From positions 496,001 through 560,000 of the forward strand of contig JAALGZ010000002.1 of assembly GCA_015227615.1 (NCBI GenBank): 64,000 nt of DNA. Direction: 5' to 3'. Source of the stretch: Labyrinthula sp. Ha. Taxonomy: Eukaryota; Sar; Bigyra; Labyrinthulida; Labyrinthulaceae. Of the stretch, positions 44,401 through 55,953 are shown one piece after another (position 1 is the stretch's first letter; each line of letters begins with the position of its first letter). The notes below the pieces were generated by a model. That model worked only from the letters and a program-made list of their open reading frames with translations, ran no database searches and was not told the origin of the DNA. Position numbers and translations under genes: made by a program.

Positions 44401-44449
44401 TCTGAGCCGTTTATTAAGGGTCCACTCAAAAAGAAGAGAACAACAAAAA

Positions 44450-47260
44450 ATGGCTCACTTACTTCACAGCAAACCACTGAACACTCTAAAACGTGCGGAA
44501 GAATTAGTGCTCGTTGGAAAAAAGGACACAGCTCTTCGCTCATTGTACGATCTGTTATCCTACAAAAGGAACCGCGTGTGGTCAAAGGAACATGAAATAC
44601 TTATGCTAAGATACTTGGAACTCTGTATTGAACAACGAAGTAGTAGATATGCAAAAGAAGGATTGCACCAGTTCAGAAGTTTGTCAATTTATAACGCCTC
44701 TTCTTCCTTGGAGAAAGTAGTCAGGTATTACATCGATAAATCCACCGAACAGGTTGAACTTGCAGCGAAGGAAGTTAAAATGAAATCGCTGAAAACTTTA
44801 GATTCCGTGGAGGACTTGGAAATAGAAAAAAATCCAGAGGAACTTTTAATCGAAGCACTTTCCTCAAGCTCAACGGAAAATCAGGAACGCAAAATTCTTG
44901 TTCCTTGGCTGAAATTTTTGTGGGAATCATTCCGTGCAGTTGTAGAGCTGCTTCGCCATCAACCAAAGTTGGAACTCTTGTATCATGAAATTGCTCGTCG
45001 AGCTATTAAATTTTGTGGAGATTATGGAAGAAGGACAGAGCTGAAGCGTATGGCTGATATTTTGCGAAAGCACTTGCGAACAAGTGAGGTTGAGGTAATT
45101 AATGAAGATAACATAGGGCTACATTTAGAGACCCGTTTCCTTCAATTAGAGGTTTCTTCTAGTTTGAGAGTATGGATTGAAGGGTTTCGGACTATTGAGG
45201 ATATTCATCAAGTAATGAATGCTAGTAAAAAAAAAATATCTTCAAAAGTTTTGGGCGTGTACTACCAAAAACTGACGCAGCTTTTTCTTGTTTCAGATAA
45301 TTTTTTGTTTCATGCGTATGCTTATAAGAAATATTTTAAGTTGAACAAAGAAAAAAATAAAAGTATTACTGAAGATGAGATCAAGTTATTGGCATCCTGT
45401 GTGCTCTTAGCCGCATTGAGTATTCCCTTGGAGGATTCAAAAGCTGGGAGAACAACTTCTCAACAAAAAATTATTCTTGAAAGAAATTCTAAATTGGCTA
45501 GGTTGCTTAACTTTGATGTTAATCCTCAGCGAGATTCAATTTTAAATGATATTTCAGCTGATAAAGTTATTTATAACTCTGTTTTTCCGGAGTTTCGCGA
45601 GATGTTTGTTCTTCTAGAGCGTTCAATGGATGTTGAATCCTCATGGGAAGAAGTAAATAAACTTGTGGAAGCAACAAAGGCGTCCTTTGTAATAATAAAG
45701 GATACCCATTCAGATCATATGGAGAAGTATGTTGAATCAATCCAGAAATTGCTAACAATTAGAGTTATTCAATCACTTTCTACGTTTAATTCCACTATTT
45801 CCTTTGAGAAATTAAGATCTTTGTTCAAGGATTTCGACATTTCCGCTCATAGAATTGAAGATGTTATTGTGCAAGCAATCAAAGCAAGACAGGTGGGGGA
45901 AAATAACTTGGTCAAGCTGGACCATCGAGAGAAAATGATTGTGTTTCAAACTAATTTAGCACAGTATAATGCAAGAACAAATTACCTCATCACCCTCTTC
46001 ACAAAAGCAAAAAATGGAATTCATTCTGTTTCCAGGAACAAAATTAGTATGCAAGGTATAGATGTTCGAGCTGAGGCTATTAGAGAATGTAAGTTGAAGC
46101 AGAAGAGAAAAAGTCAGGTTGAACAGCGAAACAAGAGGGTTAAAGAGATGACACTGAATCAAAAGACTGAAGAGGAAAGTGCTAGGTTGAAGCGGAAAAA
46201 GGAAGCAGAAGAGAGAAGAATTCAACACAGGAAAGAACTCGAAGAAAAGAGGGAGCGCGAAAAGCAAACAGCTCTTGAGAAACAAGAACGAATACTCAAC
46301 AGGAAAGCCCAACTGCTCCAAAACGGAGTATCCAAGCAAGCTGTCCTAGCGCTGGATGCTGAAAAACTAGGAGCAATGAGCGATGAAGATGTCTTAGGTC
46401 TCATAGAAAAATCACAAAAGAAGAAGCTTGAGAAAGAAAATGCCCTCCAAAAGAAATTCTTGAAGGAAATGCGAGTTAAACATGCTTCTGTACGGCTTTC
46501 AAGAGAACGTGCCTGGGAAAAGGTTAACAAAACAATTGCAACTAGAAAACAGAGGAAGCTAAAAAGGACTAATGATGCAATGCTAAGAGAGGCGGAGAAT
46601 GCTAAACAGAGATACGAAACGGCGCAGGAAGCCGGTCTAATGCTGAAGAACGATGACTATCTCAACTTGGAAAAAGAATTCCTTGATCCCTTGGTTATTG
46701 CCTGGCAAGCAGCGGAGAAGAAAATGCGAGAAGAAAAAATTGAGCAGCTTATTTACCAGCAAAAAATGGAGAAACTTACAAGGGCTAGAGAGCGTCTTGC
46801 TGAAGCGAAGAAGCAAGAAGAAATTTTGAGGCTAAAACGTGAACGTGAGAGGAAGAGACTTGAGGAAGAACAGAAGCGAAAGCAGCAGGAGGATGAGATG
46901 AAAGCTAAGGAAGAAATGTTTAGGCAGGCAAAGGCTCCTGAACCTACTTTCACAGGAAGTGCAGCAGCTCCAGTCGCTGCTGCTGAAAAGAAGGAAGAGG
47001 ATGGAGGTGCCTGGCGACGTGTTGAGCGCTCTAGTAAACCAGTGGAGCCCAAGCGAAATGTTTATAGGCCTAAGCTTCAGGCATACCAGCCTAAGCAACC
47101 AGTTGACTCGCGACCAAATGCAGGAGAAGTTTATAGACCAAAAGAAGTTACACGTGCTCCTGAGTTTGCTCGAGGTACTGCAAATAAGCAAAATAGGGAT
47201 GAAGAAAAACCTGCAGAGCGTAGAGTACCTAGAGCTAACCCATGGGGGCGCAGAAATTGA
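44450..47260 (+). CDS. EIF3A: Translation initiation factor eIF3 subunit a
   Basis: A 936-residue scaffold subunit of eIF3, which binds the 40S ribosome and organises the initiation complex. The start matches the family (LNTLKRAEELVLVGKKDTAL, then YLELCIEQRSSRYAKEGL). A helical N-terminal region leads to the PCI domain at about residues 310-500 (ISFEKLRSLFKDFDISAHRI, then LDHREKMIVF). A long charged coiled coil (about 540-850, KKEAEERRIQHRKELEEKRE) contains the spectrin-like region that binds eIF3b/g/i in other species. The tail has repeated (V)YRPK motifs with Pro and Arg and ends NPWGRRN. Single exon. It is convergent with the reticulon-like gene (215 bp). Confidence 0.94.
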   Translation: MAHLLHSKPLNTLKRAEELVLVGKKDTALRSLYDLLSYKRNRVWSKEHEILMLRYLELCIEQRSSRYAKEGLHQFRSLSIYNASSSLEKVVRYYIDKSTEQVELAAKEVKMKSLKTLDSVEDLEIEKNPEELLIEALSSSSTENQERKILVPWLKFLWESFRAVVELLRHQPKLELLYHEIARRAIKFCGDYGRRTELKRMADILRKHLRTSEVEVINEDNIGLHLETRFLQLEVSSSLRVWIEGFRTIEDIHQVMNASKKKISSKVLGVYYQKLTQLFLVSDNFLFHAYAYKKYFKLNKEKNKSITEDEIKLLASCVLLAALSIPLEDSKAGRTTSQQKIILERNSKLARLLNFDVNPQRDSILNDISADKVIYNSVFPEFREMFVLLERSMDVESSWEEVNKLVEATKASFVIIKDTHSDHMEKYVESIQKLLTIRVIQSLSTFNSTISFEKLRSLFKDFDISAHRIEDVIVQAIKARQVGENNLVKLDHREKMIVFQTNLAQYNARTNYLITLFTKAKNGIHSVSRNKISMQGIDVRAEAIRECKLKQKRKSQVEQRNKRVKEMTLNQKTEEESARLKRKKEAEERRIQHRKELEEKREREKQTALEKQERILNRKAQLLQNGVSKQAVLALDAEKLGAMSDEDVLGLIEKSQKKKLEKENALQKKFLKEMRVKHASVRLSRERAWEKVNKTIATRKQRKLKRTNDAMLREAENAKQRYETAQEAGLMLKNDDYLNLEKEFLDPLVIAWQAAEKKMREEKIEQLIYQQKMEKLTRARERLAEAKKQEEILRLKRERERKRLEEEQKRKQQEDEMKAKEEMFRQAKAPEPTFTGSAAAPVAAAEKKEEDGGAWRRVERSSKPVEPKRNVYRPKLQAYQPKQPVDSRPNAGEVYRPKEVTRAPEFARGTANKQNRDEEKPAERRVPRANPWGRRN

Positions 47261-47475
47261 GTGTCCTGTACCCGCAGTATTCAATCCCCTTTTGGTTCTG
47301 TGAACTGATTTAATAACTTCCAAGCACCATTCGTACTCTGCTTTGAAAAAGATTTCGAGAAGATTAATCCTTACTTACTTGGACAAGATCTCTTGAGTGT
47401 CTTTGTATCTCTACTTACAAGGAAACAGTTGATATTTCCATCTATATTTTTCTTTTGCACGCAGCTTCTTAGAAC

Positions 47476-48243
47476 TTAGTTGCTCTTCTTGCCCGGTTCC
47501 ACTTTGTTCTTCATCTCACTAGCTTTAGACTGTACCTTCGCCTGAATCTCCCCAGCTTTTGCTTTGACCAACTCGAATACCTCTTTACCTTTTGCTTCTA
47601 CCTTTTCAGTAATTGGCTTCAAAGCGACCTTAATCTTCTCCAAGATTGGATCAATTTTGTCCTTCTGCTTAGCATAAAGTCCAGGAACTATAAGAAAGTA
47701 CAACACATACAAATTTCCTAGAACCCTCACGGAAAAGATAGAAAATAAAATCCAAGCGCCTAGCAAATGTCCACCGACAATTTTAAAAGATTGGAAATCA
47801 GTCTCGGCTTCCTTGATCTTTTCCAAGGCAGTTGCAATTTTTGCTTTAATTAGGTCGAAAACCCCGGTCAACAGTAATTTTGCCACGTCAGCACCAGGTA
47901 AATCAAGAAACCTAGCAACTGTTTCTTCAAACTTCTGAAAAGCAGTGCCAGCTTGCTTAACCAGGTTCGTTTCGGAACTTGTCAATTGCGCAGAAATAGC
48001 TTTGAGCGAGTAGATAACGGCGAGGCGATAAAGCAGAACCTTGGGCAAAAACTGTGCAACACTGTGTCCTTCTTCTCCAGAAGTGTAGTATACAAACATT
48101 AGAAAGTATACCAAGAGCTTTCCGGTAAGGACGTGGTCAGTCCAAAGCTTGATATATTCCAAATACCCTTCGAAAGTAAAGTTGGTTACATCAACTTTCT
48201 TCGTAGCTAAGTAGGCATCAATAGGAGGAGGCGTGGTAGACAT
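47476..48243 (-). CDS. Reticulon-like ER membrane-shaping protein
   Basis: 255 residues from the ATG at 48243 (MSTTPPPIDAYL); an upstream in-frame TTG is not a credible start. Two long hydrophobic stretches (about residues 35-80, and 165-205 with GAWILFSIFSVRVLGNLYVL) are separated by about 85 mainly amphipathic residues. The second ends FLIVPGLYAKQKDKIDPIL, which resembles the reticulon-domain ending in which a Pro-x-x-Tyr is followed by a charged helix. A Lys/Glu/Ala-rich amphipathic tail ends in KSN. I infer a hairpin protein of tubular ER; a lipid-droplet protein or a REEP/DP1 relative is the alternative. It lacks a clear KKXX signal. Confidence 0.55.
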   Translation of the reverse strand: MSTTPPPIDAYLATKKVDVTNFTFEGYLEYIKLWTDHVLTGKLLVYFLMFVYYTSGEEGHSVAQFLPKVLLYRLAVIYSLKAISAQLTSSETNLVKQAGTAFQKFEETVARFLDLPGADVAKLLLTGVFDLIKAKIATALEKIKEAETDFQSFKIVGGHLLGAWILFSIFSVRVLGNLYVLYFLIVPGLYAKQKDKIDPILEKIKVALKPITEKVEAKGKEVFELVKAKAGEIQAKVQSKASEMKNKVEPGKKSN

Positions 48244-48267
48244 ATTCTTCGGGGAAACTATATACAA

Positions 48268-51200
48268 TTAGAGAAACAGAGAAAATCGCATGACGCGCGG
48301 AAAATATCTAGGGAAAAAGAACTAGTTACAAGTTTTATTTACCTGAGCTCATTTAATTTCAATTTGTATCTCTTCTTTGGGCTTCACGGATAGATTAAAA
48401 TTCTTTTACTGAGTTTACTTTTTCTTTCTTTTCTTTTGAGTTTTAACTTAACGGATGTATTAAATTAAAACAAGGAAATGTTTGGAGTCGGTGTTTTGTA
48501 TTATAGATTATTTTGGGTAATTTAAATTTGCAATTACGATTTGAGGAGATTATTCCGTTTAAACGAATAAAGGGATAAATATTCGTTTCTTAATTAACCC
48601 TAACTTGCAATTTTATAAAACAGGTAAAAATCGAATATAATTCATTAAATATTTATTAATATATCTTTATCTATATATTTCATGTTGAGAATTATTAATA
48701 TCTTATTATTTTTTTATTATTTATTGAGTATCAGTGGGCCTCAATACAAAAAAAAAACTTTCTGTTCATTGAGGAAAAGATCAGGTAGTACAATTTTGCA
48801 TCGATATTAAACTAATACTCGAGACGAAGTTAGTATCATTTGATAGGCACGGATATCTCATGTTTCTCACTGTTAATTAGAATTAAGTTTAGAGTCATTT
48901 GTTTTTAATAATCTCTGTATCACTTGAGGCTTAACGACAGACTAACTTTATGTCTACTAGAAATGTAATTCGCAGATATATGAAATCTTTACGATTGAGT
49001 CGCTCATACGTGTTTTCGTTATGTTTAGGGTCCACATCTCTTACAAATAGTTCATGTTACTCTGTCATTTGCTTAGGTCCCACCCGGTTTGATTTCTTGA
49101 TTGTTAAGTTACAGTATTTAAATTAAAAACTGGTTGCCTAAAATTAGTAACCAGGGTTTAAAAATAACCAAAAGAGGAACAAAAATTTGATTTGATTGGC
49201 GACTAAAGACATAGACCCTAAGCTTACGGATCTAGTAGCTTCAATCTAAGTTTGGTTGTCAAGGAAACAAAGCAAGTTCATTCAGATCTACTAACAAATC
49301 AGAATAATTCGACCAATGAAACTTTGCCTAATTAGATAGCATCTGCCAGGAATTCAGTGTTAGTGTAACTAAACTAGCACGAAGGAAAAGATTGCCATCC
49401 CCGTGCAATGAGATGGATCTGGGTCTGCAGGGAGTGTAGAAACATTTTCGTTAAAAGAATTCATTTGGACTCTAAAATGTAAGAACTGTTAAGGAAAAAA
49501 TCTACGACAATGAGGAATAGAATCAGCACGAGCATGGGAAAATTTAAAACGACCTGGGGTTGCGGTTATTGCTTACCTTCCATAGTATTAACCAAAATGC
49601 ACCTGTTAATGGACACGCTGGTCCCTCACAATAGTAAAACTCTTTTCATTTACGTTTTTTATGTACTCTGATTGTGCTTAGATTAATGCACGTCTAGTAC
49701 AGGAAGTGTCCTCTTTACAGTGCTTCAAGTTACTGTTACATAAGAGAGGATGAACCTAGCAAGGGATATATTAAGCGTACAGCCCAACCTTCTGTCCCAC
49801 AGATCTATGAATCAACTACACAGAATAAACCACTTCGATTAATAATTTCCTACCGCCTTCGGTGGAGAAAGTAAGAATAGAAAAAAAAAGAGATTATGAA
49901 GTTTCTTCGTGAACAGGACTCAAAATTTCATAACGCTATGTCATTAGATTCGTTAAATCCCTTGTCAACCAAATTCTTAAGAACATGTATATAAAGCTAT
50001 TAGGAAAAGATGACTAGCTTTAAGAGGAGAATTGTCACCATACCCTTAACAAGACTCGTATTTTCTAGCAGTCTAGAAGAGGTGCAGATTAAATAATTTG
50101 GGTCTGTCTTACCAAGATTTTTTCAAGTATTGCGAGGATGGAGCAAGATAGCTAGCTAGTATTGTGCTCAGCTTAGTGCATAAGCTGCATCGTAGCAAAA
50201 TTATAAAACCTTACACAAACAAACAAATTATCGTCAAGAAATTTGTTATAATCTTTCCAGGAGATAATTTAGTTTGGCATTATAAGTCTACTCTCTTTGG
50301 TAAATTTGATGTTATGACAGTTATTCTAATCCAGAAACATCAGATCCAAGGAATTAAGCATTTCAACCACACATTTTACTGTATCTTCTCTGTTCCCTTT
50401 CAATTGCTACCAAATACAAAGAATGCTTCAAACCTGTTGAGACTGGATTGCAAATATATATTGAAGAAGCTTGACTTTGGATGCAGCCATTGTCAAAGTT
50501 TGCATTCCCACTTTTAATTCTACTGTATTTCAAATTAATGTTTTGTTGGTATCAGACGTAGAAGTATTGTACGTTACTACTATTCGTAAGCTGTTTTAGA
50601 AATTTGTATATATACCACAAGAACGAATATTCTTTTCTTAACTAATATGATGTAAAAAAAAACAGATGCTGTAAGCTGCTTTTGAATTAACAATGTAGTA
50701 ACTCTATCTAGTTCAACAAAGTATTAAGTTGTTTTTACATTTTTTCCGGCTACTAAAATTAACATAAAAAATATTCTTTTACACTATGAACTGTTTTGAG
50801 CAAGTATAGAGCCAGAATAAGTAGTAAGCACTGAGTTCAGTTTAGTTTAGAAATATACAATGGGCGAGCATTAAATCTGCCCAACCCCCCACCTTTTAAC
50901 CATTGATTAGATATACAAGCCCTGTTGACTCCTTACAATCTTAAGTTCTAAGAACTTCTATGTCAACACTTACTGGATGCGATTTTGTCACTAGTAGCTA
51001 TAATATTACTATATTTTAAAGTAAAAAAATCTAGACCTAAACCAAATGCAAAAATATATGATATCATGAGAAGAAACATAGTATGTTTCCAGAATGTAAA
51101 CATTTGGTAATGCTTAATCTTTAAAACAAACACAGTTACTCTGAATTTACAACTTTACTGATGAATCGTGCTATTCAGTGCCCGATATAGAGAGACTATA

Positions 51201-54200
51201 TGTGTTTTTGTTATAATGGTTCCAACTGCAAAATTAAATGGTAAAAGGAAGAACGACGAGTCAATATCCACAAGGAGACAAGGTTTGAATCACAAATATG
51301 TTTCTCTGGACCTTGTGAAAACTATGTTTCTCTTTATCATATAAGAAGACCTTAGAAATAACATTAATAAAAACATGTTCATTTCCAGAACCCTAATACC
51401 CTCAAACCAAAAGACATAAGAAAATCTAATAAAGTCAACAGATATAGTCCTTAAATTAGTGTAATAATCAAAGACGTTTTTACGCGATCAAGTAAAACTT
51501 AAATGGTAGAACAATAAGAATTTCTGATGCCACTCTATGTGCCAAGAAAATCGTATTTTATGATGGAAATTAGCTTTTTTTAATTTGATAGTAGTTTTCT
51601 TCAATACTACATCTGTGATAACTATACAAATAAACTCAAAATATTCAGCTTTTGATATATAATCCTTGAGCTTGAGGAGATAATTTGCTGCAATCTAAGC
51701 ATTTAAAAGGTAACATATCAAATAAAAACTACTAGAAAAAATCCTTGAAACAACAGAATCGCTTCCACCGTATCTTACAATCAATAATTTTTGTTCACAC
51801 CTAAGATATTCTTTTATATGAAGTGCTTCATATACTTGGAGAAGAAGTCTATGTCTGTTCATACAAATTAAGGTTAGGAGAATATAAGTAAGTCATTTTT
51901 TCTAAACCAATTATGGTTATCAAATAATTCAACTTAAAAACACAAACATTGGTACCAAGAATCAAGAAATTCCTGGTAAACTTAACAAAATTGGTAACGT
52001 TTCTATTAAATGCATATTTGGACATCGACAGAACGAACACAGTACTGATACTATTTCCAAGAAAGAGAAACTTCAATTAGAAACACTTCTGTTATACTAA
52101 CGGTGATATATGGTTCACGTGTTTTTTGTTGCACATTGAACGCCGTGTCATATTACTGAGAGATTGATTATAGTAAAGATCAATAAGAATTAAAAGATGA
52201 GCCTTTGGGATTAAGATGTGAAGTATTGAACTGAACCAATTACCCAAGAAGACACAGTGGCTAACGAACGTGTACAATAGATTAAGAGCTAGTATACCTA
52301 AAAATTGGCTGAACTCCTTTGCTTATGTACCACACTTTTTTTCTTACCATCGTTGATACAAATAACAACATATAACAGTAAACCGGTTCTGCTTAAGTAA
52401 ATGAGATCATTTTATCAGTTAGCAAAAAGAGCAGAAAGATAAATCGATAAAGATCATTCCCGTTTAATTTTCTATTAGATTTTGGAAGATGTAAGTTCTA
52501 AACTCTGTGATAAACCAAAGAATCAAAACGCAAGTAAAGAGCATCGTCTGTCATGAGAGTTATCATAAAATGACACGAAGTTAAGTAAAGCTATTATATC
52601 CCTGGAAGTATATTTGGCATAGGTAGTATATCAGAGGGAGGAAATTCACGTCTTGCTGGAAACTAATAGTGATGCTAAAATAGCTTGTATAAATGTTGCC
52701 TATCCTAACAATAAATATTTAACCCATTGTATTTCTTACTGTAAAATTAATCATTAAGACCATGAAATATATCAATTTTTAAGGAACATACTTGTACCTG
52801 AGATTTTTTTTTGAATAAATATCCAAAGAGGTAAGCTATAGAATGTGTAAAAGGCAAAAACGGTACTACAAGGAAATTCGATTGCTCTGCTAAGATTTTG
52901 TGGCATCATAGGCTATGTAGTAATCAACATATAATGTGAAATCTATCAAGTGTATCTCTTAACTTTCTGCTACCATTATTATGGCAAGTTCACAACTGTA
53001 ATAAGAGTTATCCACAAATACTGCAATAGTGGGTCTTCTTTCTTCACTGTAGCTAATTTTACTAACCTGATGCTATACTATATTTAACATGATTGCTCAT
53101 ATTATGTAGTCTGATGGTGGTCTGAAAGTCACTTAGGCTTATTATGCCAAAGATGAGTTGCTCTTGTAGCAGTGGCAATTTGAAAATTATGATTCTATTA
53201 ACTGGTGCAACAGATGATAGTTTGCACAGAGAGAAATATATCTAATTGTGATCTGTGGAAAGGAAGTCTTAGAGTAGTATAAACTAGGCCCAGAATATTT
53301 CATGAAAAGAGTTTAACGTAAATCTTAAAAGATTCCCGAATTTCTGTAGAGAACAGATAGATTGCAGTCGTTATATGTCGTAGTAAGTGATTTAAATGAT
53401 ATGCACAGTTAGAGCAATAACTTTTCAAAAAATTCAGTGAATGATGAGTTTGCAACAAAACTGTATTATAGAACAAGAGTCGGGTGACTCGTAATTAGAT
53501 GAAACTGAGCAATGCGGTTACCCATGTAGACAAGCAAAAAAGAATAGTTCTATTGATTGAGGTAATTGACCGAATTGATCCACCACTTATTCTATGAACT
53601 AAAATTAGGTTCGTATCTCTGGAAGAGAATGTTTATTCCAATATTGATTTGATTATCTTTCACAAAAACTTTAGATCATCAATTATAAACATTTCTTTTA
53701 AAGCTTAGTAGTTACTTATCAAACTAGTACACATATCATCTAGTAATCTTACACAAGCTCTTCAAAGTATTTTCTTCCCATGAAAATTGTTGTTGATAAA
53801 AACTCTGAAAAAAAGACAGGCAATAGATGATGATTTGACGGTTCATAAGACACCTAATACCAAAGCAACACTAACTTGGTTAATGTCTACTTTGTCGGGA
53901 TACAGCTGCTACTTCTCGCATCAATGAATGATCCTTAGTCGTTATGGTTTCTCTTTGGACAGACTGCATTGAATTGGTTTTAGCCATTAGAGTTATTCAC
54001 AACAACGTGCCTTATATTATAAGTTTGGCTTAAATATGAAGATATCCGTGGATTTGTTTAATAAGAATGTGGTCCTCATAATGAAAATCCTAGAATATCG
54101 CATGCCTCAGCTTGGCAAAATAGATTAACTCAAGATTCTTGGCTTGTTCTACCACGAAGTTCTTACAGGCTCTTTTAATTCTAAAATTATATTCTAATTC

Positions 54201-55560
54201 TTCAATGTACTCATATCAGTATGGATTTACTCATTGTTACTATTAGGATATAAATTAATTAGGATCATTCTACTCTGCTAACTTTTTGAACTTAAAGGGT
54301 CTTAGGTTCTAAACGAGAATTGTTTCATACTACTTAAATAAACTTTAAGTTCTCTTCTAGAGTTTGAGTTAAGACTATCGAGTATTTTCTTATGTTTATT
54401 GTACCTACACATCACTAAATGGTCTAAAATAGCGTTGGGCAACATCACTCTATTAAAACCAACTATAGGCAAATTTCTTAGTCTTTACAAGCTATTAAGA
54501 ATGAAGAAAACGACTCGTACAATACTAAGACTGCCAGAATTAGGAAGACCGGTCACTAACTACTATAAATTATGGTGCTAGAATGTAGTTCTACCAACTG
54601 AGAACCAGTCATACATGAAGAGAAAAATACTAAAGAAGTTAGCTGACAAATTTATTGATCTGTTTTCTACCAGAGCAGTGTCAAGTATCAATAGACCAAC
54701 CTTGCTAAATGTTTAAAAGAATATATAGAGAGAGAGTTAATCTCCTTACCTTAATGTGTAAAGAACCATAGAAAACAAGAACTGGGCTCCCGTCAAAGAT
54801 AGGCAGAGTTAAATTTACGTGTTTGAAAACATTTCCGTGTTAGTCCGGTCTGCAACCAGCTAACTGCAAATCTCGATATGAAAAAGAGACTGCTTGCTAT
54901 AATTATTCTTACGGATAAATAGAAAGATGCCAGCTTCCTCCAGCAATATCAGTGAGGGTAGGTGTATCAATAGACGGAGAGGTTAGCGCAAAACCTTTTC
55001 GCAGTGATTGTCTATCTCGAATGAAACTGTATCCCAAGGTGAGGTCCAGATTTTAACAAGTTTGGTTCCTTAAGTAATAGTTTTTACCTAGGCTAGCATG
55101 TGAAAACTGATTCCATTTCCCAATGCTCTAAAGTGTCGCTGTTGCTTCTAGACGAAACCATTGCTATGAATTTTACCTTAACCCCTTCTCCTCCCTGATT
55201 AGATTCAATAAATTTGCAGAACTTCATCTTGACAAACCAGGTTCTCATCAACATCTTCACATACCGCTGACTTCTCATGGATGACAATACACGTGGTGCA
55301 TCCTAGTTTTCTTTTAAGAAACCAAGTAAGACTTTGCCGTTCGTTCTTTGACATTTTATGTTTTAAGAGTTTCTTCTCTATTGTTTGTGTGGATATTGTA
55401 AATCAACTAGCTTTTTATGTAAACAAAGTGTATTACACAAAGATAAGAATGTACACACATTTTCCTCAATCCCGGTTATTTATACGCGTTATCTACGGAC
55501 AAATGCTATCTGGAACAATAATATTCAGCAGTCAAAGCACAAAATCTAGAAAAACTCAAT
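48268..55560. other. Large gene-poor interval
   Basis: 7.3 kb, about 33% GC by eye. No open frame over 120 codons and none with a recognisable motif; the longest (50164-50517, plus) begins at a non-ATG codon and has no family features. The first part must hold the reticulon-like promoter. Scattered degraded repeats are likely, for instance around 52655-52700, which partly resembles 61980-62025. No tRNA or rRNA was seen. Confidence 0.5.
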
Positions 55561-55587
55561 ATTAAGTAATTTTATAGTGTTAAACTA

Positions 55588-55819
55588 CCGTTAAGGAAAA
55601 CTTCATTTATTTGCTCATATATTTGTATAAAAATGATTTTATTACAGTAAGTAACGGGAAAATGGTAGCAGTACTGAATCCATGTGCTTCAGCCGTGATG
55701 AATGGCGTAAAAGCTCGGTACATAGCCGAACTAAATGATCCGTTAATCGCGAATTACGTTAAACTGAGGCAAATCCCGTTAAATTTGTTCATGGAGACGA
55801 CGGGATAATTTCCCGTTAA
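55588..55819 (+). promoter_or_regulatory. CCGTTAA cluster upstream of the bZIP gene
   Basis: Four CCGTTAA heptamers in one orientation at 55588-55594, 55740-55746, 55776-55782 and 55813-55819, plus ACGTTAA at 55756-55762. The last CCGTTAA overlaps a palindrome CGGGATAATTTCCCG (55801-55815). The cluster lies 135-370 bp before the bZIP start. The same heptamer is found in the LTN1 upstream palindromes, suggesting a common Myb-like regulator. Confidence 0.5.
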
Positions 55820-55953
55820 CATGTCTCGTCTTCTGGAGTCCCAAGAAAATTCAGTGTGAACAAATCGAGAGGAAAATATGTATGTGAGAGTTGTCTCGTT
55901 AAAAAGGTTTGAATTTGCAAAGTAAAAGAATCGTTTTCGTATTACACGGAAGA

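Noticed and set aside
49850-49866. CCGCCTTCGGTGG hairpin
   Set aside because: A single short stem in a gene-free area; no terminator or RNA gene context.
50164-50517. 117-codon plus-strand open frame
   Set aside because: Non-ATG start and random-looking composition in a gene desert.
53080-54180. Possible decayed retroelement coding sequence
   Set aside because: A few words hinted at a polyprotein, but neither strand gave a consistent motif order, so I cannot support a call.
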